Notes: generated from the letters alone by a model not told the origin. Positions 1 through 12,128 are shown, numbered from the stretch's first letter. The stretch is 64,000 nucleotides of DNA from Oreohelix idahoensis (GCA_024509875.1 JAMPIV010015270.1:62001-126000); one strand, 5' to 3'. Translations and numbers: made by a program.

Positions 1-1565
1 ACGAACCGCTACCGAAAAGTCAGTAGAAGAAATGGAATAAAATGAAGAATAATCAGGAAAGACAGAAGAAAACAAAGATATGTCTGTAGAGAACGAAGGA
101 TTAATACATCGTAATAACCATTTGATCAAAAACGTATTATATAAATACATATAATGATGACAAGAAAGTATAGGACACAAAGACAATGTATGTGTATATC
201 TAACAACCACAAAAGAAAGCTGTAGATAAACGAAGCATAATCTAACCTTAACCCCGTTATACAACTTATTCATAAGTAAGCATCAACCATCAGACATCAT
301 ATCCAAAAAGTAATACCGTTATAAATAAACTCGAACTAACGCATCATCAAGCGTTAAGTAACTAAAAAAAACACATCATTACCCCCTCTAGCGCACAGTT
401 AAGCGCAGGGTACCGAAAAAATTTTACAATCTTAGAAAACATTTTCCAAAAAGTAAAAAACAAAAATATTTCATGACGCTAAGTTAAATAAAAATGGTAT
501 TTTAAATTATTTTTTTGCTTCACCTTATATTAATATACCAATAATGTAAATAGCTTACAAAATGTATGACATACAAAAATTCTTATACTTAAGCAGACTC
601 AAAATCAAAACAATCTGCTGGGAAAATGATGCATGTCTAAATTGCAAGGAAAAAAAAAAAATCAAATTATTTTAAATTCACAGGTGTTATTCTTTCGAAA
701 AAAAAACAAAAAAACTCAGAAACCAATGTTTCAGAATATATACTCAACTTGCAATACAAAATTAACTCTGATATAATCAAACTATGTTTCCGAAATTATT
801 TTTCACAATATAATGATTACTACATAATGTCTTAAAATGCTAATACATAAATAAACATGACATCAAAACACAAGAAAGAATTTTAAATTTAGTGAGTACA
901 GAGACTCTCTAAAGATGACTACTGCACCATGCCTATCTAATGAGGTTGTGCATAGGGCTGACAAACTCATCATGCATATAAAACAGTCCTAATAATCATC
1001 GCTGCTAAAACACATCAATGTTTGATGTATCAGCTCTCGTAGTTCGAAGCTTAGCACGGAGCATAAAGGTCAACCATAAATTGACTAAATGAGCATAGTC
1101 ATCTGACTAGCTTGCGTAAATACTATAGTCCACTACTTTCATCAAAAAGTTACAGAGACAAGTCACTCGCAAATGATATCATACACCTTATTGCGATCAT
1201 AATACCTACAATATTCGTCATAACACAATAGTGTAAGAATAGTATGAAAATAATTGGTGCATCATGAAAACATCGTCGTACAAAAAATAAATATGTGCAT
1301 AAATAGTGCATAAACAATGAGATTACGCATTATCTAATAGAAGTTATATGGTATCTTAATACAATTCTATATAATATCCTATATTTATTTGATACAATAA
1401 TATCTATATCTTAACCATGTTAAACAGGCAATAATTCCAGCCGTGTTGAATAATCTCATAAACTTGGCAAGATAACCGCATACAATTCAGAGTCAACTTG
1501 CTGTCCGGCTTTACTTGGTTAACTCCATGAATACAAGGTGGCATACCTTACTCTCTCTGTTAATG
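1..1565. other. AT-rich non-coding stretch
   Basis: No convincing coding frame, RNA gene or terminal repeat is visible. About 50 bases near 930-985 resemble a stretch near 27740-27790 (both contain 'gaggttgtgcatag'), so at least part is dispersed repeat. Confidence 0.5.
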
Positions 1566-2114
1566 TAACAATACTGGATATTGAATACACTCCTCCCGAC
1601 TCTAGATAGGCCGTCTTGCATGGTGATGGATAATGCGTCCTATCATAATGTTCTAGCGCAGGAGGATAAAGCTCCCACTTCGGCAAGCACGAAAGACGAA
1701 ATCAGGAGTTGGCCTGTGAATGAAAACATCTTCGCTGACAACAGCTATTTAAAACCAGAGTTGTTGCAGCTTGTGAGACAGAGGAATAAGACAAAAGTGT
1801 ATCTGATTGATAAAATTATCCAAGAGCAGGGTCATGTTTCTCTTCGACTCCCACCTTATCATTCTCACCTTAACCCAATAGAGCTGGTTTGGGCTAGAGT
1901 TAAAGGGCAAGTGGCCGCCCAGAACACCACTTTTAAAATGTGCGATGTTAAAGACATGACTCGTGAGGCCCTTTCACGAATAGACACAGAGTACTGGGCT
2001 AAAAGTGAAGAACACGTGCTCCAGGAAGAAGAAGATTACTGGCAGCGAGATGGCTTGCAGTTTATCCAACCAATAACTGTTGTGAACTTATTGGAGTCGC
2101 CCGATTTGGAATGA
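1566..2114 (+). pseudogene. DDE-superfamily transposase, C-terminal fragment
   Basis: The frame is open from just after a TAA at 1566-1568 to a TGA at 2112 and encodes about 180 residues. Two blocks mark the C-terminal half of a DDE_3/IS630-Tc1-type transposase: MVMDNASYHN, with the second catalytic Asp, and LPPYHSHLNPIELVWARVKG, with the catalytic Glu. Between them is a longer spacer than in Tc1, including a KPELLQLVR stretch, as in a family of DDE proteins repeated through many invertebrate genomes. There is no ATG before the first block and no N-terminal DNA-binding domain or first Asp upstream, so this is a 5'-truncated remnant. Terminal repeats were not found. Class is confident; exact family is not. 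Confidence 0.75.
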
Positions 2115-2954
2115 GGCACGTCGTTCGCATTCCTTCGTTTGTGGTAAACTAATTTCATATGCCAATCTATAATAACACATAAACAGTTACGATTCGTCAT
2201 AGCTTCCTGATGATTTACTGCTTTCATTGTTCATTATCAGATCATCATTCCTCGTATCAAAATCACGTGAACAACCAATCAAACATTTAGGACACGCCTT
2301 TGAACCGCATTGTCGCACAAATGTTGTGATTTACTGTAAGAAATAATGTTGCGGGCAGATTTAGGCAAATGTTCCAAAAAGATAAAAAAAAATCGCCGTT
2401 TTGCAAATTTCGCGAAAGCTGTGGATGTAATGATCGCAAAATCTTAACTGCATGGAAAATCTAAGACAGCATGCAAAAATTCATGTCCATACAACAAACA
2501 GTTTTGGAGAAAATTGACGCTTTCTGTGGGCACGAATTTCCGAACGGACTATAGTTGACATACAAAGAATAGTACAAATATGTGCTACTGTATTTGCATC
2601 TAATTTTATTTCAAATTACACTAGTCAACAACCAAAATGTACCAGAAATGAAAATAGCTGATCTTAACTAATTTTGGTGTGCTGAAAACGAAAATGACAT
2701 TAAAAAATGTTGATTGGCTCTAGTTTTCAAGATATATGCTACTAGTTTATTTAATTACGGTCAATTTATATATATGACGCAACTGTTGTGGGCGATTGCA
2801 TAATTTTTTCTAATGACCAATAAAAATGTAACTAGAAGTTGATGATGCAATCCTACCTATGATTACATCACCTTTGTGTATAAATATCTTATCTCTGATA
2901 AAATTTTGCCATTTGTTAGTGCATTTGTCCTTATCAAAAGTATCGTAGTTAGAA
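2115..2954. other. Non-coding; possible left inverted end and TATA box of the next element
   Basis: No gene is seen. Bases 2617-2649 read on the reverse strand resemble 23752-23793 (shared 'atttctggtaca' and 'tgttgactagtgt'). TATAAATA at 2879-2886 lies about 70 bases before the ATG at 2955 and could serve as its promoter. Confidence 0.4.
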
Positions 2955-4095
2955 ATGCCTAGGACATTTGTGAGCAGTGCTAATAATTTCTGTTATATAT
3001 GTGGTGAGGTGACATTTGTATCACAAAAACGAAATATAACTAAAGTGATTAAGAAGGCGTACATTTTGTATTTTGGCTGCAGAATAGGAGATAAAGATAA
3101 TAGCTGGGCGCCACACATATGCTGCAATACATGTGTAGCACATCTTAAACTGTGGTTGACTGGCAAAAGGCAAGCTATGCCTTTTGCAGTCCCAATGATT
3201 TGGAGAGAGTCCACTGATCATCTCAACAACTGTTACTTTTGCATGGTCCCTCCAATTGGGAAAGGCATATCAAAGAAGAAAAAATGGACTCTGGAATATC
3301 CAAACATCCCCTCTGCAATACGTCCGGTACCACATGGCGATGACCTACCAGTTCCCAAAGTGCTAGAATAATTTTCAGCTGCTTCCACTGATGAAGAAGA
3401 GGACATTGGTGGTCCTGAACCATCGACCTCAAGCGACCCAGATTTTGAGTAAACTACATCCACTAAACCACACTTAATAACCCAAGGTGAACTGAATGAT
3501 CCTGTAAGAAATCTGAATTTACCGAAGAACAAGGCGGAGCTTTTGGGTTCCAGTTTGCAACAATGGAATCTCCTGGCAGAAGATGTTACAATTTCTGTGT
3601 ATAGGAACCGCCAGAAGCCGCTTATTACATTCTTTTTCAAAGAGGGTGACCTTTCTGCGTGCCACAATATTTCTGGTTTAATGACAGCCCTCAAAATCAA
3701 TTACATACCGGAAGAGTGGAGGCTTTTCATTGATTCATCCAAGACGAGTCTTAAAGCTGTTTTGTTGAATAATGGTAATGTGTTACCGTCAATTCCAGTT
3801 GGTCACGCAGTTCATATGAAAGAAGCTTATGAAAACATTAGGCAGCTTTTGAAGTGTATAAACTACGATCATCATCATTGGTCACTTTGCGGTGACTTAA
3901 AAGTGGTCGCTCTTTTGCTTGGACTACAGGGTGGATACACCAAGTACTGTTGCTTTCTCTGTGAGTGGGATAGCCGTGCACGAAGTGACCATTACATCAG
4001 AAGACATTGGCCAATCAGGCAGTGATCCTGGCAGAAAGAACGTTGAGAACCCAGCACTTGTCGACACCAGCAAGAATCGTTGTCGTTGATCTGTC
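2955..4095 (+). pseudogene. Broken cysteine-rich multicopy protein, transposon-associated type
   Basis: One frame runs from the ATG at 2955 to 4025 but is cut by TAA at 3369-3371 and at 3450-3452. Near 4020 it slips by one base, after which similarity continues to about 4095. The N-terminal part has spaced Cys pairs (CYICG, CCNTC, NCYFC), suggesting metal binding. The middle has WRLFIDSSKTSLKAVLL and CGDLKVVALLLGLQGGYTKY, followed by CCFLCEWDSR. I recognise these blocks as a protein family repeated many times in arthropod, cnidarian and other invertebrate genomes; its function is unknown and its copy number suggests a mobile element. The coding part ends just before the LTR of element B at 4310. 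Family recognition is from memory. Confidence 0.65.
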
Positions 4096-4309
4096 TGAAC
4101 GATGCTCATTTTTATGCTGTCTAGGCATGCGCAGAGTTCTGGGCGCGAACTGTGACTTCCGTCATGTTGATTGTGATCTGGGCTGTCGGACGATGATGTC
4201 CGTTTGTGATTTTCCTCTATATCATCATGGGGATTGGGAAGTTTCGATATGACTGAAATGTCAATGTTTTCCCCAGTGATTGTTTGTTAAGTGTGTATCC
4301 GGAAGATTC

Positions 4310-5097
<788 letters not shown>

Positions 5098-7523
5098 TGT
5101 CGTGAATTATTCTAATCCCCATATATAAATTAAAACGTAAATGCAAAGCCTAACAAATAAATTTAATAAAAGGAAAGAAGAATGGTAAAGAACAGTGCTG
5201 TCACAATGCCTGTACTCGAAATCCCCCTTGTTTTCTACTTCGTCGGCAAATTGTAACGCTTTCACGTTGATAGTAAAAGCCTACTGTGTCGCTGCACGCT
5301 TTCTTCAATGAAACGTGTACTGTATTTCTTGGAAAAACCTTGAGATACGCAAGCTGATCAATGACCTAAATTTAATATTTCATTCATTCCATCTTATACA
5401 CGGCGTAACTAAAAGACAGATGGACTAAAGGATAGAGAGAAGGGAGAGGCAGAAAGCAGGGACACCTGCAACACTAAACACGCGTCGCGCGATACACAAT
5501 TGCTGCCATCACGCGTGTAAGGCCACATGCACTAACTTTATTTCAACTCGACAGTGATAAAATTCACTACCCATACCAGAGTTAGGTTTTAAAATCCTGA
5601 AAAACGCTTATTGGGAATTATGACATTATACCGGTTTACGTTTGAAAACATGACAGTACCCAGACACCACATGGGGAGTGAAGTGAACAGGAGGTGGTAG
5701 AAAATGCACATTTTGAACGCAGCCACCTAGCTCCCTTAAATTCGTATATTTGGGTTCCTTAGGGTTTGCTGACAAAGAATATGTAAAACGTTACGCAAAT
5801 AGTCTAGGAATTACCAAGTTATGGCCAAAATAAAATAGTGGGGGTGCCTGACAGCATGAAATCATTTCTGCTCATAACATTTTTTTTATAACGTGTTTGA
5901 AAAAACATTACGTTACGGAAATAGCCTACCATGTTAACTCCTATTTGATTGGAGCGCAACAAATGAAAGACTAAACACTATTGGTCGGACTATAAATACT
6001 ATCTTGTGTTGTCAGGGGAAACGTGAGAAAGGGGTACTTTTTTGAAAAGATGTGTAGACATGGTTTGATTGGGTAGAGCTGCGAATATACTCAATTCAGA
6101 GCGTCTGTTCATTGCCACATCTTGTAATAAACCTACTAAGAAAAACAGTACGTTGAGCACCAGTGTATATTTTTTATAAAATAAAGCCTGGGACATCGGC
6201 AGATCGGAGTTGTGCTATATTCATTGCCAGTCAACGAAACTGTTTATTATTATTTCCATGAATTGTGGTAAGCTTGAAATATTCAATATCTTTTAATGAA
6301 AATTGAATGTAAATTGATAATTTATGTCTGTATATATGTGTGGTTCAGTAGCGAACATGATGTAAAGCCCATAGTGCTCCAGCCTGAACAGAAGGTGTCG
6401 GAGGAAAGTAAAACTGCATGGAATGGCCAAACAGTACACTGACACCTAGATTATTAACTAGAAAGAAATAATGCTGGAATTGCAGAGGCGTAGTAACCAT
6501 TAGGGAGGGAAATACTGGTATAAAGTATTTCAGATGAAGCTGACAGTTGGCCAAACGCTCTGAACTCAATGTTTGTGATGTATTGTGCTCAGTGTAGAAA
6601 TGGAGTATAAATTAGTTCTGACGTAGAAGGTACAACCTTCTTGTTTCAGGGACCGTGGTCTTAAAGTTATTGAGCAGCACCTGGTCAGAGCTTTGTTGAA
6701 GCCAGAGGTGGACAGCATACTCCTTGGTCCATATAGCAACCAGTGGGGTGGCTCCAGAACTCATTTAAATAATCGAGCAGAGGAGTCTTTTACTGCATTC
6801 ATCACGCAAGATAAGAGAGTGTGGCCATGGAGCTCAACATTATGTACCCCCATCTTAAAATGACATTATAAACTAAAATTAAGAGGGGAATTTAATTGTT
6901 TTAATACCAGGAACTGAGAACATCTCCAATACTAGTTCCAATAGAAACAAACTATTGAAGTCATGATGACAAATACCAACAGAGCTTGAACAAAACAAAA
7001 CCAGTATTACCTCATATTACCACTACACAACTGACACACATAGGATACCATTAATAATATATGTCACTATAAGAATCATATTAATAAATTCTGTACATAT
7101 AACTTGTAATTAAAATTGATTGTGATTCCTGGTTCCCTTTGTATTTGAATCAGGACACATATACATTCATGACAGCACTGAATACATATTGTTATTTGAA
7201 AAGTTATCAGTGACTCCTTTAAGATATCCTCTTAGAGTGTTATATGTATGTGAGTGTCACAGTGTTGTCAAGTGTGGTGGAATAAATTAAATTGTTTATC
7301 TGTCTGTTGTTGTTATGACTTACACTTCATCATACACATACCCTAGACATATAACGTAGTCATCACACTATTCCAGAATAATTCTGACTGAGGTATACAT
7401 ATGTGGCAGTAAGTAAGGTTATCTATAATACACTACTCTTATTAGATATAGATACCTTCACAGCTGATCTCAGTCAGTACACTAAGTCCCCTATAAATAT
7501 TTATAACATCCCACTTTACCACA
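5098..7523 (+). repeat. Element A 5' LTR (2426 bp)
   Basis: Begins TGTCGTGAATTATT and ends TTTACCACA, with TG/CA ends. It is a near-perfect match to 12196-15238 once the LINE insertion there is removed. A TATAAATA at 5991-5998 and an AATAAA at 6180-6185 place the R region roughly between 6020 and 6210, leaving an unusually long U5 of about 1.3 kb. Short reverse-strand frames inside are also present in the other LTR but have no recognisable product. Confidence 0.96.
5991..5998 (+). promoter_or_regulatory. Candidate TATA box of element A LTR
   Basis: TATAAATA is conserved in the 3' LTR near 13090. It lies about 190 bases before AATAAA (6180-6185), the usual order of promoter and polyadenylation signal in an LTR. 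Inferred from position only. Confidence 0.5.
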
Positions 7524-7528
7524 TATAT

Positions 7529-7546
7529 TGGGGTCTCGCCCTCGGG
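7529..7546 (+). other. Element A primer-binding site
   Basis: TGGGGTCTCGCCCTCGGG starts five bases after the LTR. It begins with TGG, complementary to a tRNA CCA end, and continues as a plausible acceptor and T-arm complement. The tRNA was not identified. Confidence 0.65.
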
Positions 7547-7714
7547 ATTTTGAATCTTTCCCTATTAAAATATTGGGGGTAATTCACTTCAGGGAATAAT
7601 AAGAATTAAAAGGTATCCTTGGGTGAAAATAAATAAGGTTGAGCTCACAGTGCCTGTGTTGTCTTGAGTTAATTAGTCATAGATAAAATTGTTTAGACAT
7701 TTATCTGTTAGACA

Positions 7715-9136
7715 ATGGCCGACCTGGCAAAATTTCGATCTGCTGCTGTACAGACTGCGAAAGAGTTAGGAATGGACGGGCAAATTATGATTTCTTATGT
7801 CACTGCTGAATGTGACAAATATATTGAACGAGAAGAAAGAAGATTAGAAAAAGAGGCCGAAAGAAAGTTAGAAGCTGAAAAGGAAATTAAAAGGTTGCAG
7901 ATTGAGGCTGAGGCTAAGAGGTTGCAGATTGAGGCTGAGGCTAAGAAATTGGAGGCAGAAAGAGAAGACAAAAGATTAGCTGCAGAAAGGGAAGCCGAAG
8001 AAAGAAGATTGACTGCAGAAAGGGAAGCAGAAAAGGAGGAGAAGAGATTACAAAGGGAACATGAGTTACGACTAAGGGAGTTTGAGTTTCAGGGCCATGC
8101 TCCTGAAAATGGTGCCAGTCCCTTTGCCTCGGATGCCACTGCTAGCCAAGGAGCCTCAACCTCAGCTATGAATTTTCATTTAGATCATTTTGTTGAGAAA
8201 GACGATGATATAGAGAGCTATCTAAATAGGTATGAACTATTAGCTACCACATATGGGTTAGAGAGAGAAAGGTGGAGCTTAAAGTTATCTCAGGGACTTC
8301 GTGGGGCAGCTTATGAAGTTTTTGCAAAAATGAGCAGAGGTGATCAGGAAAATTATGACATGCTAAAGCAGGCTCTTTTGTTAAGATATGAAAAGAATGC
8401 AGAATTTTATAGGAAAAAATTTAGGAATGCTAAACTACTGTCAGGTGAAACCTATCACCAGTTCTCTGCACGAATAGAGACATACTTGGAGAAATGGACT
8501 TCTCTGGGGAAAACCCAAGATCTTAAGGAAATGGTCCTTATAGAGCAATTAAGAGAGTCCATGGCTCCAGACCTGAGAAAGTTTCTCATGGAACAAGGTG
8601 CAGAGAGGCTGGGTGAGTTGCTAAATGTTGCTGAAAGGTATCAAGCAGCTCAAGCAGAGGTAACAGGTAATAAAAAGAAACAAGTGGATAACTTTAGGGC
8701 ACCACAGAACTTTAATAAATTTGATCCTAGGGATCAAAACAAAGGTAAGCACCAGTTTGATAGGCCACGGTATGAAAATAAAAATAAAACCCCACAATTC
8801 GATGAAAGGAAATATGATGAAAGAAAATCTTACAACCAAGGAAAAAGGTGGTGTAAAAATTGTAAGATGAACAATCATGACACTGACCATTGTAGAAGGA
8901 AACCTCCTCATTGTGCTGCTATGACATCGGGGAAAAAGGAAAAGAAGGTCAAACCTGAAGAACTACAGGAACCATACCACCCCCCAGTGTGTGAAGATGT
9001 CATCTGTAATGGTGTCACTATAAGGTGTTTATATGATACCGGTTTAGATTACGATTCCGTTGTGAGTTCTCACCTGGTGAGGCCGATCAATACACCACAG
9101 AAACAGTGGAGATTCAAACTGCAACCAAGGATGTAG
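7715..9136 (+). CDS. gag: Element A Gag and start of protease
   Basis: The start ATG has the context gacaATGGCC, the same as in element C. Residues about 45-130 form a highly charged coiled coil with repeats such as KRLQIEAEA. Residues about 150-225 are capsid. Residues about 228-312 (from YRKKFRNAKLL to ERYQAAQ) resemble the gag segment from which the vertebrate SCAN domain derives, known from Gmr1-like elements. A CCHC zinc knuckle, CKNCKMNNHDTDHC, lies near residues 380-393. The aspartic protease begins with CLYDTG near residue 438. The frame slips by one base near 9085, shortly after DTG, so the last 20 or so residues are out of frame and the protease continues in the next entry. It packages the element RNA into particles. 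Confidence 0.9.
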   Translation: MADLAKFRSAAVQTAKELGMDGQIMISYVTAECDKYIEREERRLEKEAERKLEAEKEIKRLQIEAEAKRLQIEAEAKKLEAEREDKRLAAEREAEERRLTAEREAEKEEKRLQREHELRLREFEFQGHAPENGASPFASDATASQGASTSAMNFHLDHFVEKDDDIESYLNRYELLATTYGLERERWSLKLSQGLRGAAYEVFAKMSRGDQENYDMLKQALLLRYEKNAEFYRKKFRNAKLLSGETYHQFSARIETYLEKWTSLGKTQDLKEMVLIEQLRESMAPDLRKFLMEQGAERLGELLNVAERYQAAQAEVTGNKKKQVDNFRAPQNFNKFDPRDQNKGKHQFDRPRYENKNKTPQFDERKYDERKSYNQGKRWCKNCKMNNHDTDHCRRKPPHCAAMTSGKKEKKVKPEELQEPYHPPVCEDVICNGVTIRCLYDTGLDYDSVVSSHLVRPINTPQKQWRFKLQPRM

Positions 9137-10656
9137 CTACCATGACACTTCCCGTCGCCCGAATAAAAGTGAAAACGCGATATGTGGAAGGAATCATAAA
9201 AGCAGCAGTGATAAATGAGCCAATCTACCCTCTGATATGGGGGTGTAGATATGTCTTCTTGGGGAATCCCAAGAGACCTGTGATATTGGCAACAGTGCAG
9301 ACCAGATCACAGTCTAAAAAGGAGGAGGATAATCCAATAAATACTCACCCAGATGAGATGAGGAAGGCACAGGCTGAGGACAAAACAATCAAGCCATGTT
9401 TCAAGAAGTTGCCCAAATCTCATACACCTCCAGGCAAGGGAGAGTTTTATATGAAGAACAAACTGATATATAGGAAGGCTGGATCTGAATCCAATGGTCA
9501 CGGACAGCTGGTCCTTCCCACTTCATATAGGACTAAAGTGTTGGAATTAGGGCATGCGATTCCCTTCAGTGGTCATATGGGAATCAGCGCAACAGGACAG
9601 CGAATAGCTTGTCATTATTTCTGGCCAGGAATAACTGAAGATATCAAACGATATGTAAAATCCTGTCCAGAGTGCCAACGAGTAGCACCTAAACATTGGA
9701 CTGCACCAGCAACTCTGGGGGAAATGCCCATAGTGGGAACACCCTTTGAGAGAGTTGCCGTGGATCTTGTGGGACCTCTCACCCGAACCAAGAGAAGGAA
9801 CAGCTACATTCTGACTCTGGTGGACACTTGTTCTATGTGGGGAGAGGCAGTAGCCCTGTCATCGATTGATTCTAAACATGTGGCAGAGGCATTGCTCACA
9901 ATTTTCACAAGGTTAGGCTTTCCCAATCAAATCTTGACTGATAATGGCTCTCAGTTCAAGGGGAAACTAACTGAAGAAGTTTTCAGGATCTTCCAGGCCA
10001 AACACTTCCATTGTAGTGTGTACCATCCCCAAGGGAACGGCCAAGTGGAAAGATTTAACGGCACGTTGATGTCGATCCTGAGAAAGTTGGCACACGAAAA
10101 ACCAGATACATGGGACCAGTACCTGCACGCCGCCCTCTTTGCTTATCGGGAGGTACCCCATAGTTCAACCGGTATGGCCCCGGCAACATTATTGTTTGGA
10201 AGGCCAATAAAAGGTCCACTCGAAGCTTTGTTAAGAACGTGGACTGATGAAAAGGCAGAGGAAAACATTACATCTTCATACCAATATGTGAATGAGCTGA
10301 CCACTCGGTTAAAAACTGGCTGGAAACTTGCCAATGAAAATTTGAAACAAGCCAGGAAGAAACATGCTGCCTATTATAACAGGAAGGCGAAAGACAGAGA
10401 TTTGGCTGTGGGAGAGAAGGTACTGCTTCTTCTCCCCGGGAGTCAGAATAAGTTACAGATTGGATGGCAAGGTCCATATACAGTTTTAGAGAAGGTGTCT
10501 AGAACAAATTATAAGATAGATAAGAAGGGGAAAGAAAAAAATCTATCATGTGAATCTCCTGAAGAAATATTTGGAAAGAGAACATCAGGAAGAGACACAC
10601 TTGTTGACCTTGTCCATCGCCATGGAGATGAAAAAGGAACCACTTTCATCATTTGA
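9106..10656 (+). CDS. Element A rest of protease plus integrase
   Basis: It continues the protease after the frame slip (about residues 10-55, ending with the GCRYVFLG block also found in element C). Then comes a linker and integrase: HHCC zinc finger with SGHMG and CPECQRVAPK (about residues 148-200), and a catalytic core with Asp in VAVDLVGPL, Asp in LTDNGSQF and Glu in GNGQVERFNG. The C-terminal GPY/F-type module contains IGWQGPYTVLEKVSRTNYKI. Integrase inserts the DNA copy into the chromosome. Lying before reverse transcriptase is the Gmr1 order. A second one-base slip in an A-run near 10530 sends the last 40 residues out of frame. The nominal start is only where the frame opens; the protein is made as part of a polyprotein. 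Confidence 0.9.
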   Translation: MEIQTATKDVATMTLPVARIKVKTRYVEGIIKAAVINEPIYPLIWGCRYVFLGNPKRPVILATVQTRSQSKKEEDNPINTHPDEMRKAQAEDKTIKPCFKKLPKSHTPPGKGEFYMKNKLIYRKAGSESNGHGQLVLPTSYRTKVLELGHAIPFSGHMGISATGQRIACHYFWPGITEDIKRYVKSCPECQRVAPKHWTAPATLGEMPIVGTPFERVAVDLVGPLTRTKRRNSYILTLVDTCSMWGEAVALSSIDSKHVAEALLTIFTRLGFPNQILTDNGSQFKGKLTEEVFRIFQAKHFHCSVYHPQGNGQVERFNGTLMSILRKLAHEKPDTWDQYLHAALFAYREVPHSSTGMAPATLLFGRPIKGPLEALLRTWTDEKAEENITSSYQYVNELTTRLKTGWKLANENLKQARKKHAAYYNRKAKDRDLAVGEKVLLLLPGSQNKLQIGWQGPYTVLEKVSRTNYKIDKKGKEKNLSCESPEEIFGKRTSGRDTLVDLVHRHGDEKGTTFII

Positions 10657-11413
10657 ATATCCATTACACCCCTGTGAGACAGCAGCACGGGTGAAAATCA
10701 GTACACATTTAACAAAAACTCAGAAAGAGAGAGTGCAACAGGTTCTAAATAATCATGCAGAGGTGTTAACAGACCGACCAGGGCATACAAACCTATTGGA
10801 ATATGATATGAAACTGATAGACCCCACACCTGTCTGTATGAAACCATATTCGATTCCGTTTGCTAAGGAGAAAGCTTTGAAGGAAGAGATAGACTATCTG
10901 TTGAAGGAAGGAATTATTTCGCACAGTGAATCCTCATATAGTTCCGGTGTTGTACTCTTAAGGAAGCCCTCTGGAGAACATAGACTCTGTATAGATTACA
11001 GGAGACTGAATGCTATTACAGAAGGACAGGTGGATCCATTGCCGGATACAAATCAGCTGTTTGCCAGACTAAACAAAGCTAAATATTTCTCAAAAGTGGA
11101 TCTGAGTAAAGGATACTATCAGATTCCAGTAAAGCCTGAGGTTAGAACATACCTAGCTTTTAGTACCTCAGAAGGACACTATGAGTTTAATAGATTGCCA
11201 TTTGGATTGAAGAATGCGCCTAGTGTCTTCTCTAGAATGATGAGAAAATTATTGGACCCTCTGAATAATCCATGTATAACAAATTTCATGGATGATATCC
11301 TTATAGCAACAGAAACATTTGAGGAACACATTGACTCTCTGAAGATGCTGTTTGATCGACTTAGGGAAGCAAATTTTAACAGCCCGACCAACCAAATGTT
11401 GCGTTGGATGTAA
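10550..11413 (+). CDS. Element A reverse transcriptase
   Basis: Opens in the frame that continues the integrase tail (LLKKYLERE), then a linker, then a Ty3/gypsy reverse transcriptase. Motifs in order are KPYSIPFAKE, SSGVVLLRKPSGEHRLCIDY, FSKVDLSKGYYQIPV, NRLPFGLKNAPSVFSRMM and the catalytic NFMDDILIA. It copies element RNA into DNA. The nominal first codon is not ATG, fitting a polyprotein segment. A third frame slip in TTTT near 11380 cuts the palm/thumb region; the rest continues in the overlapping next frame. Confidence 0.92.
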   Translation: MNLLKKYLEREHQEETHLLTLSIAMEMKKEPLSSFEYPLHPCETAARVKISTHLTKTQKERVQQVLNNHAEVLTDRPGHTNLLEYDMKLIDPTPVCMKPYSIPFAKEKALKEEIDYLLKEGIISHSESSYSSGVVLLRKPSGEHRLCIDYRRLNAITEGQVDPLPDTNQLFARLNKAKYFSKVDLSKGYYQIPVKPEVRTYLAFSTSEGHYEFNRLPFGLKNAPSVFSRMMRKLLDPLNNPCITNFMDDILIATETFEEHIDSLKMLFDRLREANFNSPTNQMLRWM

Positions 11414-12128
11414 AGAATTGGAATTTTTGGGACACACAGTTTATCAGGGAAACATGACCCCTGACCCAAAGAATTTAGAGAAACTAAAGAAAGCCCCGAG
11501 ACCACAAACCAAGAAGGACGTGAGATCCTTTGTCTCATTATGTGGTTTCTACCAGAAGTATATCAAAAACTTTAATTCCATATGTGCACCGTTAACTGAT
11601 TTGACACGTAAAGGACATCCAGATCGCATTACATGGACACCACAATGTGAAATGGCTTACCAAGAATTGAAGGAAAAGCTCACAAGTAAACCTATTTTGA
11701 AATTACCTGACTTAAGTCAAGAATTCATAGTAAGGACGGATGCCAGTAATATTGGGTTGGGTGCAACTCTACTACAGAAATCAGATGCATTGGATGGGGA
11801 ATTAAGCCCAGTGGCATATGCTAGCAGAAAATTGAATAAAGCTGAATTCAACTACTCAACTAGCGAAAAAGAATGTCTTGCAGTAATATGGGCAATAAAG
11901 AAATTCAATATTTATCTGTATGGGAAGGTATTTAAGTTGCAAACAGATCACAAACCTTTATCGTTTCTAGCCCAGGCTAGGCATGAGAACTCTAGGTTAC
12001 TCCGATGGTCCTTGCTTTTGGCTCCCTATAATTTTAGCATTGAGTATATATCTGGAAAAACAAATTTGGGAGCGGATTTTTTAAGCCGCCATCCGTGTGA
12101 TGAGAATCACCGTAAACCCCAGAAATAA
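11352..12128 (+). CDS. Element A reverse transcriptase end and RNase H
   Basis: Useful homology begins near 11380, continuing the reverse transcriptase with ELEFLGHTV and the connection KKDVRSFVSLCGFYQKYIKN. RNase H follows: the first catalytic Asp in FIVRTDASNIGLGATLLQ, then YASRKLNKAEFNYSTSEKE with the catalytic Glu, LQTDHKPLSFL with the third Asp, and GADFLSRHP at the end. RNase H degrades the RNA strand of the hybrid. The stop at 12126-12128 is 57 bases before the polypurine tract, so pol ends with RNase H and there is no room for env. Confidence 0.92.
   Translation: MIDLGKQILTARPTKCCVGCKELEFLGHTVYQGNMTPDPKNLEKLKKAPRPQTKKDVRSFVSLCGFYQKYIKNFNSICAPLTDLTRKGHPDRITWTPQCEMAYQELKEKLTSKPILKLPDLSQEFIVRTDASNIGLGATLLQKSDALDGELSPVAYASRKLNKAEFNYSTSEKECLAVIWAIKKFNIYLYGKVFKLQTDHKPLSFLAQARHENSRLLRWSLLLAPYNFSIEYISGKTNLGADFLSRHPCDENHRKPQK

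Noticed and set aside
5999..6569. Reverse-strand frames also seen at 13098-13666
   Set aside because: LTR copies of element A; no recognisable protein and no codon bias evidence.
9106..12128. Ty1/copia element, judged from integrase before reverse transcriptase
   Set aside because: Reverse transcriptase, RNase H and the integrase GPY/F module are of Ty3/gypsy type.
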